Below, piece by piece: positions 22,109 through 30,558 of a DNA stretch of 64,000 bases. The stretch lies in contig CM047431.1 of assembly GCA_026168455.1 (NCBI GenBank), forward strand, positions 24,307,365 through 24,371,364, in the 5' to 3' direction. The stretch is from Theocolax elegans. Its lineage: Eukaryota > Arthropoda > Insecta > Hymenoptera > Cerocephalidae. Within the stretch, counting starts at the first letter, position 1, and every line of letters starts with the position of its first letter. The notes below the pieces were generated by a model. The model saw only the letters and a program-made list of their open reading frames with translations. It was not told the DNA's origin and did no database searches. The position numbers and the translations under genes were made by a program.

Positions 22109-22467
22109 TCTGGGGTAGATTAGAAACAAATTCAGTGTTTCTTCTCATCCCAGAACGATTTCTGGATATTTTAATGGAATAAGAGGTTGGGTAGAGGTTC
22201 GAACGAATCCAGCGTTCGGCCTCGCCCAATAAACTCTTTGGTGAATGTATTATTTCAAAAAATCAGGTAGATGTTGGAATAAATCCAGTATTCCACATCA
22301 TCTGAGTATTTTTCTATGGAAAAAAGGAAAATTTGAATAATTCGGGTAGAAGAAAAAGCGAATCTAGCGCTCCTTTCCATCCGAATGTATTCCAAGGAAT
22401 GGACTTTAAATGATAAAAGGACTTGGGTAAAGATTGGAATGATTCCAGCATTCCATCTTATCCAAGT
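22109..22467 (+). ncRNA. Five covarying hairpins in the retrotransposon leader
   Basis: Five two-part stem-loops at 22109-22154, 22187-22229, 22263-22305, 22340-22386 and 22421-22467, spaced 74-81 bp. Each has an outer stem next to GGTAGA or GGTAAA, an inner stem, a loop like AATCCAG (AATTCAG, AATCCAG, AATCCAG, AATCTAG, ATTCCAG) and a return strand with CATC, CTCG or TATC. Outer stems differ: TCTGGG/CCCAGA, TTGGG/CCCAA, TCAG/CTGA, ATTCGG/CCGAAT, ACTTGG/CCAAGT. So do the inner ones: GAAAC/GTTTC, CGAAC/GTTCG, GGAAT/ATTCC, AGCG/CGCT, GGAAT/ATTCC. Pairing is kept while sequence changes, the mark of selection on RNA (or cruciform) shape. The set lies between the left end and gag, where packaging, dimerisation or translation signals usually sit. 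Function unknown. Confidence 0.8.
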
Positions 22468-22545
22468 ACCTTCAAATGAACATTACACTTCTAGCTGTTC
22501 AATCAAACTCACAAAATTTAAATAGCAATATTCATTTATTTCTAG

Positions 22546-23337
22546 AAGTGGCGAGGAGGGTGCTTCCTTCCTCGCCTTACAGCTCGAGGCGAATGTAAAA
22601 GATATTTAGATGAGTTGCAAAAATATTTACACAATACAGTAAATAATCATGAGGAAATGATCTGTGGAATTTCTCAATCTCTTGTAGATGCTGCTAAAGA
22701 ATGGTGGTATCTACAGGAAATAGAAGTTAATAATTTTGAAGAATTTAAAATAAAATTTATGGAAAGATATTGGAATTCAAATATGCAACGCCAGGCGTGG
22801 AGAAAAATTGAATTTGGCCAATATTATTCAGGAAAATTAACAAGAGTAGAATATGCTACTTATATTTTAGGTTTGGCTCCAGAAGTTAATCTTGAATTAA
22901 ACGAGAATGATTTAGTCGAAAAAATTAGTGAACATTTCGAACGAGAGATTAAACACTTAATTTTAGGTCAGCAAAATAAAACAAAAAATGTCCTATTTAA
23001 AATATTAACGGATTTTGATGGAGATAAAACACGGAATAAATCGGTTGAATATTTACCAAATAAATCTAATACATTTAATTCTAATTATGAAAAAAGTAAA
23101 GATACAAAAACTTTTAATAAACCAAATTATAATAATAATATGAATAAAACCTGGCAAAGAAATAGTACGTCGTATGTTAATACTATAAAATTAGATGAAA
23201 ATGGTTATAAAAAAAATAGCAAAATTATAAAAAGTAATAATCCCCAAAAAAGTATTGAACAATTAAAAAAACAAACAACGATAGATAGTGAAAATGATAT
23301 TGTAGTACATAGTCCAGAGTCAGGAAACGAAAATTAG
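22546..23337 (+). CDS. Gypsy-type gag
   Basis: Open from 22546 to the stop at 23337. It carries a retrotransposon gag signature: DAAKEWWYLQ, then FEEFKIKFMERYW and LILGQQNK. The C-terminal third is Asn/Lys-rich with no visible zinc knuckle. No ATG lies in frame before about 22654, inside the conserved region, although the frame is open and gag-like upstream. Translation may begin on a non-AUG codon or after splicing: TTCATTTATTTCTAG ends at 22545 and looks like a 3' splice site. Pol begins in the -1 frame, overlapping the last 25 bases. Confidence 0.8.
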   Translation, partial: KWRGGCFLPRLTARGECKRYLDELQKYLHNTVNNHEEMICGISQSLVDAAKEWWYLQEIEVNNFEEFKIKFMERYWNSNMQRQAWRKIEFGQYYSGKLTRVEYATYILGLAPEVNLELNENDLVEKISEHFEREIKHLILGQQNKTKNVLFKILTDFDGDKTRNKSVEYLPNKSNTFNSNYEKSKDTKTFNKPNYNNNMNKTWQRNSTSYVNTIKLDENGYKKNSKIIKSNNPQKSIEQLKKQTTIDSENDIVVHSPESGNEN

Positions 23338-25301
23338 TTGCATTTAGAAATTCGGAACCCCAAAATAATTTTAAAAAATTAAAGAAAATACGATATAAAA
23401 AACAAAATGCAACTGATGGGGAAAAAATAAAGAGAAAAGAAATTATTTCAAATAAAGTAATTAATAAACAAATAATTGAAGAATATGACAACCAAATTAA
23501 TATAAATACAATATTCGAAAATCCATTAGAAGATTTAACGTATGATATAAATGGAACAAATGAAACAAGTAGAAATTATGATCCTAATGTACTAAAATGT
23601 CCCGAAATTAAATTTAAACTAGAAAACATTGAAACGAAAGCTTTAATTGATACCGGAAGTGAAATATCATGTATATCAGAAGAACTTTTCTTAAAATATA
23701 AAGATATTTTTGATAAACGTCCTATATTACCGATTTCAGGTAAAGTTATCAAAGGAGCTACTGGATTAAAATCAACTAGAATCAATAAACAAATATTACT
23801 AAAAACAAATTTTAATGGAATAGAGATAAATTTAATTTATCTAGTAATTCCAAAATTAGTAAAAGATTGCATTATTGGGTATGATTCGCAGAAAAAATTG
23901 AAAATGCTAATAGATACAGTAAATGAAAAAATATTGTTCAAAATAGGTAAACAAGACGGTGTAATAAGTTATAAAACAAAGCAAATAAACTCTGAAGAGT
24001 ATGCTTCATTACCAATTAAATTCGATGAAGTTTTCGATGAAAAAGAATTCTCGTGTTCCAATGATAAAAAATCAATAAATCACTTAGATTATGAATTAAA
24101 TATAACTAGTGAAGAAATTGAAAAAATGATTAGCATTTGTGACACCATAAATGATGCACAAAAAACTAATTTAAAAAATTTAATATTAAAACATAAAACC
24201 GTATTTAAACGTTCGCCTGGACAATTATTAGATTTTAAATATAAATTAGTATTAAAAGATGAAATTACTTATTTTTCAAAACCTTATCCAATACCTTTGA
24301 AATATCGAGAAAAAGTAAAGAATGAAGTTAAAAAAATGTTAAATTTTGGGTTAATACGTAGATCAACTAGTCCATTTATAAATCCATGTGTTATTGTTCC
24401 TAAAAAGGATGGATCTATTCGAATATGTTTAGATGCGAGAAAGCTAAATGAAAAGTTAATAAATGATTATGACTCACCACCTGGTGTGGAAGAAATATTT
24501 ATGCAATGTAGAAACAGAAATTATATGTCAAATTTTGATTTGTCTAATAGTTTTTGGCAGATAGCATTATCGGAAGAAAGTAAAAAATATACTGCTTTTA
24601 TTTGTGATAATAAAGTATATGAATTTAATGTTGTACCATTTAGTATTAAAATAAGTAGTGCTGCACTATTGCGAGGATTAGATAAAGCTATATCGGGATT
24701 AGATGATTTTTTATTATCATTTGTTGACGATTTAGTAGTAATATCTGAAAATTTCGATATTCATTTAGAACACTTAGATACATTATTTGCAAGATTACAA
24801 AACTGTAATTTAAGGTTAAATTTTGCAAAATCCAATTTTGTGAAAAAAGAAATTAAATTTTTAGGAAATATTATAACTAGTCTAGGTATAAAACCAGATC
24901 CAACAAAAGTAAAGTCAATTAAAAATTTTAAAATTCCAAAAAATGTACGAGAATTACAAGGTTTTTTAGGATTTATTAATTTTTGTACGAAATTTGCAAG
25001 AAATTATGCACATGAAACCGTGTCATTATTAAAGTTATTAAGGAAAGATTTAAAATTTAACTGGGGTAGTGAGCAACAAAAAGCATTTGAGAAAATAAAA
25101 AATTTATTTGATGAAAACATTATTTTAAGCTTTCCAGATACGAGAAAACCGTATATTTTAACAACGGATGCGAGTGATTATGCAATTGCAGGTATTTTAT
25201 CACAATTAAACGATTTAGGGGAAGAGAAAATTATTACATTTATAAGTCGGTCATTAAAGGGTAGTGAATTAAATTATTTTACTACCGAAAAAAAAAGTTA
25301 G
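23313..25301 (+). CDS. Gypsy-type pol: protease, RT, RNase H start
   Basis: Frame open from 23313, overlapping gag in -1. Protease: KALIDTGSEISCIS (about 23638-23678). RT: KPYPIPLKYREK, VIVPKKDGSIRICLDARKLN, SNFDLSNSFWQIAL (motif A), FNVVPFSI (motif B) and LLSFVDDLVVISE (motif C, FVDD). RNase H: LTTDASDYAIAGIL and ISRSLKGSELNYFTTEKK. The frame ends where a run of nine A (25288-25296) shifts it by one base into the rest of RNase H. Codon use is very AT-rich, like gag. Makes cDNA from the element RNA. Confidence 0.9.
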   Translation, partial: SRVRKRKLVAFRNSEPQNNFKKLKKIRYKKQNATDGEKIKRKEIISNKVINKQIIEEYDNQININTIFENPLEDLTYDINGTNETSRNYDPNVLKCPEIKFKLENIETKALIDTGSEISCISEELFLKYKDIFDKRPILPISGKVIKGATGLKSTRINKQILLKTNFNGIEINLIYLVIPKLVKDCIIGYDSQKKLKMLIDTVNEKILFKIGKQDGVISYKTKQINSEEYASLPIKFDEVFDEKEFSCSNDKKSINHLDYELNITSEEIEKMISICDTINDAQKTNLKNLILKHKTVFKRSPGQLLDFKYKLVLKDEITYFSKPYPIPLKYREKVKNEVKKMLNFGLIRRSTSPFINPCVIVPKKDGSIRICLDARKLNEKLINDYDSPPGVEEIFMQCRNRNYMSNFDLSNSFWQIALSEESKKYTAFICDNKVYEFNVVPFSIKISSAALLRGLDKAISGLDDFLLSFVDDLVVISENFDIHLEHLDTLFARLQNCNLRLNFAKSNFVKKEIKFLGNIITSLGIKPDPTKVKSIKNFKIPKNVRELQGFLGFINFCTKFARNYAHETVSLLKLLRKDLKFNWGSEQQKAFEKIKNLFDENIILSFPDTRKPYILTTDASDYAIAGILSQLNDLGEEKIITFISRSLKGSELNYFTTEKKS

Positions 25302-26035
25302 CGATAGTTTGGTCACTGCACAAATTAGATAAGTACTTACGTGGGTCAGATAATATAAAAGTGAGAACCGATCATGAAGCGTTAAGTTTTTTATTAAGTT
25401 GTAAATTTAATAATGATAGGTTACGACGTTGGAATTTATCAATACAAGATTTTAATATAAAACCTGAATATTTGCCAGGAATAAAAAATTTAGCAGCGAA
25501 TTATCTAAGTAGAATAAATCAGTGTGAGGATTCAAATATTAAGGATTCAGAAATTATAATTGCAACAATTATTAAAAAATCACTTGATAAAGAATTAAAA
25601 AATAATTTTATGAAATTAAAAGAAATTCAAAAAACAGATAAATTTTGTAATAATATCTTAAATAAAATAGAGAATAATGACGAATTTAATCGTTTTAAAA
25701 TCATAAATGAATATTTATGTAAAATAACTAATGATAAACCTAAAGTTGTTTTGCCAGAAAGTATAATAAAGAATTTAATTCAAAAATTACATGAATATTA
25801 TGGGCATGTAGGGTCAAAGAAAATATACATGATGATAATGGAATATTTTTTTGCTCCTAAATTAAGGAAAAAATGCTATGAAATTTTGAAAATTTGTGAC
25901 AATTGTCAAAGAAATAAATATTTAACTGTTAAATATCAAAGCAAATTTCAACTAATGATAGTAAATGAACCAAGAGAATTATTATCGATTGATTTTTATG
26001 GTCCTTTACCTACTTCAAAAGGGGGGGGGGGGTAA
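25302..26035 (+). CDS. Gypsy-type pol: RNase H end, integrase zinc finger and start of core
   Basis: Continues after the A-run with KLAIVWSLHKLDKYLRG and VRTDHEALSFLL of RNase H, then QDFNIKPEYLPGIKN. The integrase H2C2 finger follows: HEYYGHVGSKK ... CDNCQRNK (about 25795-25915). The core starts at LLSIDFYGPLPTSKG with the first catalytic Asp. The frame is lost at a G12 run (26021-26032) and continues one frame over. Apart from these two homopolymers the region is intact. Confidence 0.88.
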
Positions 26036-26741
26036 AGTATATTTTATCTACAATAGACATTTTTTCAAAATTTGTTGTCTTATATCCATTAAAGAAAGCA
26101 ATGAGCTTAGCAGTAATAAATAGAATTAAATCTTATATAAAAAGTTATGGAAACCAAAAGCCATAATTTCTGATCATGGTACACAATATACTAGTGAAAA
26201 ATGGAAAGAGTACTTACAGAAAGAAAATATAAAAATAATATATTCTTCTATAAGACATCCACAAAGTAATTTAGTCGAACGTACGAACAAAGAACTTTCA
26301 AGAATATTTAAAACAATTTTAAGAGAGCATACAAGTTGGGTAAATGAAATAGAATATGTTGAAAAAATTTTAAATGAGACACATCATGAAACAACAGGTT
26401 TTCCACCTGTAGAATTACACTTTGATTCAAAATGTGATAGAATATGGGATAAATATGTAAATATACCGTTTTCAAAAAATAATTTAAGTAATAGAGCAGA
26501 AAGAAAAAATAAGAAAAAATCAAAAACAAAATTTAAAATAGGTGATTTAGTACTAATTAAAGCGTTAAATATATCAAAAAATGAAAAACAAATAACAGCA
26601 AAATTTATGAATTTATATGAAGGGCCTTATAAAATAATAAATTGTTACGGCCCTGATACGTATTTATTATATGATGAAGAAAAATTATGTGAACGTGGAA
26701 AGTTTCATATAGCGAATTTAAAATATTATTATAAGGAGTAA
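26030..26741 (+). CDS. Gypsy-type pol: integrase core and C-terminus
   Basis: Reads STIDIFSKFVVLYPLK, then after a one-base shift near 26153 IISDHGTQY (second Asp) and SSIRHPQSNLVERTNKELSR (Glu). The C-terminal part has KFKIGDLVLIK and MNLYEGPYKII (GPY/F module), ending KYYYKE before a stop at 26739-26741. D, D and E are all present, so the enzyme appears recently functional. Confidence 0.88.
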
Positions 26742-26863
26742 ATGTAAAGTAAAAATAAAATGAATATGTAAAAGTCTAAATATTTATACAAAAACAGATT
26801 TTGTTTGGAGAGAATAACAGACTGTTTGTAAGCGAGAAGTAAATAGAACTCTTCTATACATCC

Positions 26864-27454
26864 ATGGTACATTCATACTATATACAGAAAAGGTTACCGC
26901 AAATTGTTCGGCGCTTGAAAAGTAAAGGTCATAATTCGAATATCTTAAAATTGCGAAGAAAGAAAATTGACAGTATTAACTGTGATTTTTTACAATTCAG
27001 TATGCCTACTAGGAAGATGCATTCGGCGACACAAACGTGTGATTTCATTGGGTGTGCACATGCACAAACCCAAGTGTTACCAGAGGATGTTATAAAGGGT
27101 GTGTATGACGTAAATAATATTGTGACGGTGCATCCGGGAAGGAGGATGACGGCTGGAATTTTTAAAAATAATGAAGATTTTAAATTTTACGAACCTGGTA
27201 TTAAAATAAGTATAATACCAGAGAAAAGAAATAAAAATATTCAAACCAATCACCACCCAGATTTTAAAAAACTGCCATTTACGGCAATGATGCAGATGAA
27301 AAGGAGAGGAGAAGCATTGGAGGCTGAAGTGAAAAAATTAAAAAAGGTTACAGAGGACAAATATGAATTTGGAGATATGTATGTGGCAACAAACAGGGAG
27401 GATTTAACTATGGATGTGCAGGAGTTCGAGAAATTTTTAAATAATGAAAAGTAA
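26864..27454 (+). CDS. Accessory ORF3 downstream of pol, unknown function
   Basis: An intact 196-residue frame 122 bases after pol, same strand, where envelope genes sit in some Gypsy elements. No signal peptide, membrane segment or furin-like site is visible, so it is not an envelope. The N-terminus is strongly basic (KRLPQIVRRLKSKG, LKLRRKKID). A Cys pair, CDFIGC, follows, and the C-terminal third is charged and probably coiled-coil (GEALEAEVKKLKK). The ATG at 26864 is the first Met. Its composition matches pol, so it looks like a native part of the element. I do not recognise the family. Confidence 0.6.
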   Translation: MVHSYYIQKRLPQIVRRLKSKGHNSNILKLRRKKIDSINCDFLQFSMPTRKMHSATQTCDFIGCAHAQTQVLPEDVIKGVYDVNNIVTVHPGRRMTAGIFKNNEDFKFYEPGIKISIIPEKRNKNIQTNHHPDFKKLPFTAMMQMKRRGEALEAEVKKLKKVTEDKYEFGDMYVATNREDLTMDVQEFEKFLNNEK

Positions 27455-27476
27455 GAGATATTAATAAGTTTTTGTA

Positions 27477-27916
27477 AGACCGACGCGGTGGCGGAGTGGC
27501 GGAAACGCACCTCGGCCGATCACGAAAGTTAAGCAGCACTGAGTGCTGTTCGTACTTGGATGGGTGACACCATTCTTGTGCGGCTTTCGGGATCGGTTAG
27601 GTGTTTTTCCACATTTCACAACGTAAGCGGGAGGTGTGAAACATTCGGTTTCGGTGTGAAGGCCTACGCAATGTGACTGTGACACCCAAAAAGAATGTTT
27701 CGAATACACCGGCCATCTCGGGTGAGGTTTTCCCTGCTTCACAGGTTTCCCTCATCCACGGGCATAACCCCGGGCGAATGCGAGATGGTGGGGTTTTTAA
27801 GGGAGGGATAAAAGCACCCACACATAGGTGGTAGGTGGACACCGTTAAAGTCCCCAGGGGGATAAACGGTAGGAAGTGTCAGGAAAAAGAGTGCACAAAA
27901 TCAAGAATAAAAAAAA
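27477..27916 (+). mobile_element. 5S rRNA-derived SINE (SINE3-like)
   Basis: About 440 bp bordered by imperfect 14-bp target duplications, AATAAGTTTTTGTA (27463-27476) and AATAACTTTTTGTA (27917-27930), ending in an A-rich tail. The head at about 27514-27570 resembles 5S rRNA: CCGATCAC, GTTAAGCAGC (box A) and GTACTTGGATGGGTGAC (box C, 27552-27568), at about the right distance from the element start. An extra tRNA-type A box, TGGCGGAGTGG, lies at 27489-27499. The body is unrelated to 5S. It would be transcribed by RNA polymerase III and moved by a LINE. It sits between ORF3 and the polypurine tract. Confidence 0.7.
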
Positions 27917-27977
27917 AATAACTTTTTGTATGAATATTTAAATTTAATTTGGCTAAAATAAAATTTTATACAAAATT

Positions 27978-27989
27978 AAGGGGGGGGGG
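27978..27989 (+). promoter_or_regulatory. Polypurine tract
   Basis: AAG followed by nine G, three bases before the TGTGAC start of the 3' LTR. This is the expected plus-strand primer site. Confidence 0.75.
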
Positions 27990-28024
27990 TAATGTGACTA
28001 CCTAATATATATATATATATATAT

Positions 28025-29666
28025 GGGTGGTTCTCTGTGACATCGAAGATGAAAAAAATAAATATTGCTATAACTATGGGAATATGTTTTAGAGGTATCC
28101 AGTAGTTCTCCTGAATTTTTTCAGATTTTTTCTGGGCCATTATTTTAAGTTACAGAGAGTCAAAGTTGACATTTTAGCACTTTTTTGCATTATATGCCCA
28201 TTTTCATGAATTTTTAGCTCCCAGGGGATGCATTTTTCACTAAAAACATAAGTATGACTTTTTTTGTAAAATTTTCTGAACTTTTCATTAAAAATACTTT
28301 TAAAGACATAAATGTATGCTGTCACACTCTTGTAAGCCATTTAAACCTTAAATAGTGAAAATCAGCAATTCTGCTCCGGACTCTGGTAACCTAATACTGT
28401 CTAAAAGATGTCTTTTTATAGTCAGAAACTGCCTAAAAATTTCCAGAGTGGGTCTAAATCATTAAGATCACTTATGGTCAAAATATCCGGGAAAAGTGCC
28501 CGAAATATTAATAGAAATGTATATTTGTTGCCTTATAACGATGAATCTAGTAGCATGATCATTGCAAAAAAATTTGTGCACTTACCTTGGAGTGGTAGAA
28601 AAGTATCTTCGCTTGTTTCAGTATCCATCTAATCCCCTGTAAGCTGCTAAAAATACAAATATTATTATACAAATGTAAAAAATTAATTTTTAAACATTTA
28701 TAATGCTGGATTTTTAGTTTTACATCCCTTACAAGAATTATAATACTAATCTAAAGGATTACTATAAATATATAAACATCATTATTATAATAATTGAATA
28801 TACGTATTTAATACAAAAGGTATATAAATAAATCGGATATATAATATGATAACGTGACAGTGACAAGTTTGTGAAATCTAAACAATGTATTGCTGAATAA
28901 TAATAATAATAATGTTGATACTTGTATAGTAATCCTTCAGATTAGTATTATAATTCTTGTAAGGGATGTAAAACTAAAAATCCAGCATTATAAATGTTTA
29001 AAAAATAATTTTTTATAATTTTATAATAATATTTGTATTTTTAGCAGCGTACAGGGGATTAGATGGATACTGAAACAAGTGAAGATACTTTTCTACCACT
29101 CCAAGGTAAGTGCACAAATTTTTTTGCAATGATCATGCTACTAGATTCATCGTTATAAGGCAACAAATATACATTTCTATTAATATTTCGGGCACTTTTC
29201 CCGGATATTTTGACCATAAGTGATCTTAATGATTTAGACCCACTCTGGAAATTTTTAGGCAGTTTCTGACTATAAAAAGACATCTTTTAGACAGTATTAG
29301 GTTACCAGAGTCCGGAGCAGAATTGCTGATTTTCACTATTTAAGGTTTAAATGGCTTACAAGAGTGTGACAGCATACATTTATGTCTTTAAAAGTATTTT
29401 TAATGAAAAGTTCAGAAAATTTTACAAAAAAAGTCATACTTATGTTTTTAGTGAAAAATGCATCCCCTGGGAGCTAAAAATTCATGAAAATGGGCATATA
29501 ATGCAAAAAAGTGCTAAAATGTCAACTTTGACTCTCTGTAACTTAAAATAATGGCCCAGAAAAAATCTGAAAAAATTCAGGAGAACTACTGGATACCTCT
29601 AAAACATATTCCCATAGTTATAGCAATATTTATTTTTTTCATCTTCGATGTCACAGAGAACCACCC
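28025..29666. mobile_element. Palindromic MITE, TA-flanked, 742-bp arms
   Basis: Arms 28025-28766 and 28925-29666 are near-perfect inverted copies around a 158-bp AT-rich loop. Ends are GGGTGGTTCTCTGTGACATC. The element lies inside an (AT)n run on both sides, so a TA target duplication is likely. No transposase is encoded. The same small frames appear in both arms only because the arms are inverted copies. Tc1/mariner-like by TA preference, but the terminal sequence is not one I recognise. Confidence 0.9.
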
Positions 29667-29699
29667 ATATATATATATAAGATATAGAAGAAGCAAATA

Positions 29700-29766
29700 A
29701 GTGACAGCGTAACGGTTAATGTATAGGCTTGTCATACTGAACAACCGAGTTCAAATCTTGGCAAAG
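29700..29766 (+). other. tRNA-like segment in the LTR
   Basis: GTAACGGTTAATGTATAGG resembles a tRNA D-arm/A box, and GAGTTCAAATC a degenerate B box about 32 bases later, followed by T7. The anticodon stem is imperfect, so this is not a functional tRNA. A pseudo-tRNA or Pol III-like promoter is possible. Confidence 0.35.
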
Positions 29767-30117
29767 GGAAAATTTTTTTATTTGAATAAAATTAAATTGT
29801 TTACTTATAAAATTATTAAAATTAATATAAATTATAAATAATTTAATTTTATTTTTATTTTTTGTACAAAACGAAAATTTAAACAAATTATTAATGGATT
29901 TAAAGCATTTTATAAAAGTTGTGAAATTTGTAAATAATAAATAATAATTATTTAAACATTATTATTTATTATTGTAATAAAAGAATTTTTGTTTATAGGT
30001 ACAACCGATAGATGGATTTTAGAATAAAATAACGACTAGCAATTAAGAATAGTATGTAAGGTAATATAAGGATAGAAGATTGGAAGGAGAGTTAAACTCT
30101 TATTAAACTCGATACTA

Positions 30118-30255
30118 CTCTTGTAGTGATACCAGCATTGCGCATGGTCCACTTCCTTGATAATATAGAGTTTCATTTTTGTAAATGTTCAAAAACATTC
30201 TTATATTAAGCCTCGTGGTGATACCAGCATTGGGCGTAGTCCACCTCCTTGGTAT
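30118..30255 (+). repeat. Two-copy CCAGCATT repeat in the LTR
   Basis: GTGATACCAGCATTG followed by GTCCAC and then CTTCCTTG or CTCCTTGG occurs twice, about 95 bases apart. The core resembles the loop and stem of the leader hairpins (ATTCCAGCATTCC at 22441-22453). Confidence 0.6.
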
Positions 30256-30463
30256 AATACACTATACATTAGAATAAATTCTATCTTCTAAAACTTAATT
30301 TCTTTTCTTTCATTGTTAGGATAAGAGTCGAAACCCTACACTTACCTACACACAAATATATTACGAACTGCTACTAAGATGGCAAGGCGCGCATCTTAGT
30401 ATTTTGTTTCGTATTACACACACACACACAACCAACATTAATAATAAAAAAAACTGACATATT

Positions 30464-30554
30464 AAGGTGCCCTAAAGAGAGCAAGGTGCGTCTCTTTAGG
30501 TTCTCCAACACTTCTAAATTTCAGGTCCGTGATGTAAGAAATGTGTACGTCACA
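30464..30554 (+). repeat. Right inverted copy of the LTR end
   Basis: Reverse complement of 21929-22019 without a mismatch. Confidence 0.95.
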
Positions 30555-30558
30555 GACT

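Larger units (their letters stand above)
27993..30554 (+). repeat. 3' LTR of the Gypsy-type element, carrying a MITE
   Basis: Begins TGTGACTACC after the polypurine tract and ends GTACGTCACA before the GACT duplication. Without the MITE (28025-29666) it is about 920 bp. It includes a tRNA-like segment (29700-29766) and two copies of a CCAGCATT repeat (about 30118-30160 and 30212-30255). Its last 91 bases are the right inverted arm. Confidence 0.75.
21925..30558 (+). mobile_element. Gypsy-type insertion with 91-bp inverted ends, GACT target duplication
   Basis: The inserted block is 21929-30554 (8,626 bp), bordered by GACT on both sides (21925-21928, 30555-30558). Removing it rejoins the LINE-D RT reading frame. 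Inside, in plus orientation: structured leader, gag, protease-RT-RNase H-integrase, an extra ORF, a SINE, a polypurine tract, and a 3' LTR starting TGTGAC at 27993. There is no matching 5' LTR: the left end is an inverted copy of the last 91 bases of the right LTR. Ty3/Gypsy by RT and integrase. Confidence 0.88.

Noticed and set aside
22109..22467. tRNA genes or hammerheads for the five hairpins
   Set aside because: Lengths of 43-47 nt, no cloverleaf or T-arm, no CUGANGA/GAAA core.
28408..28632. Frame of 74 codons, identical at 29059-29283 on the other strand
   Set aside because: The duplicate exists only because the MITE arms are inverted copies; no protein family recognised.
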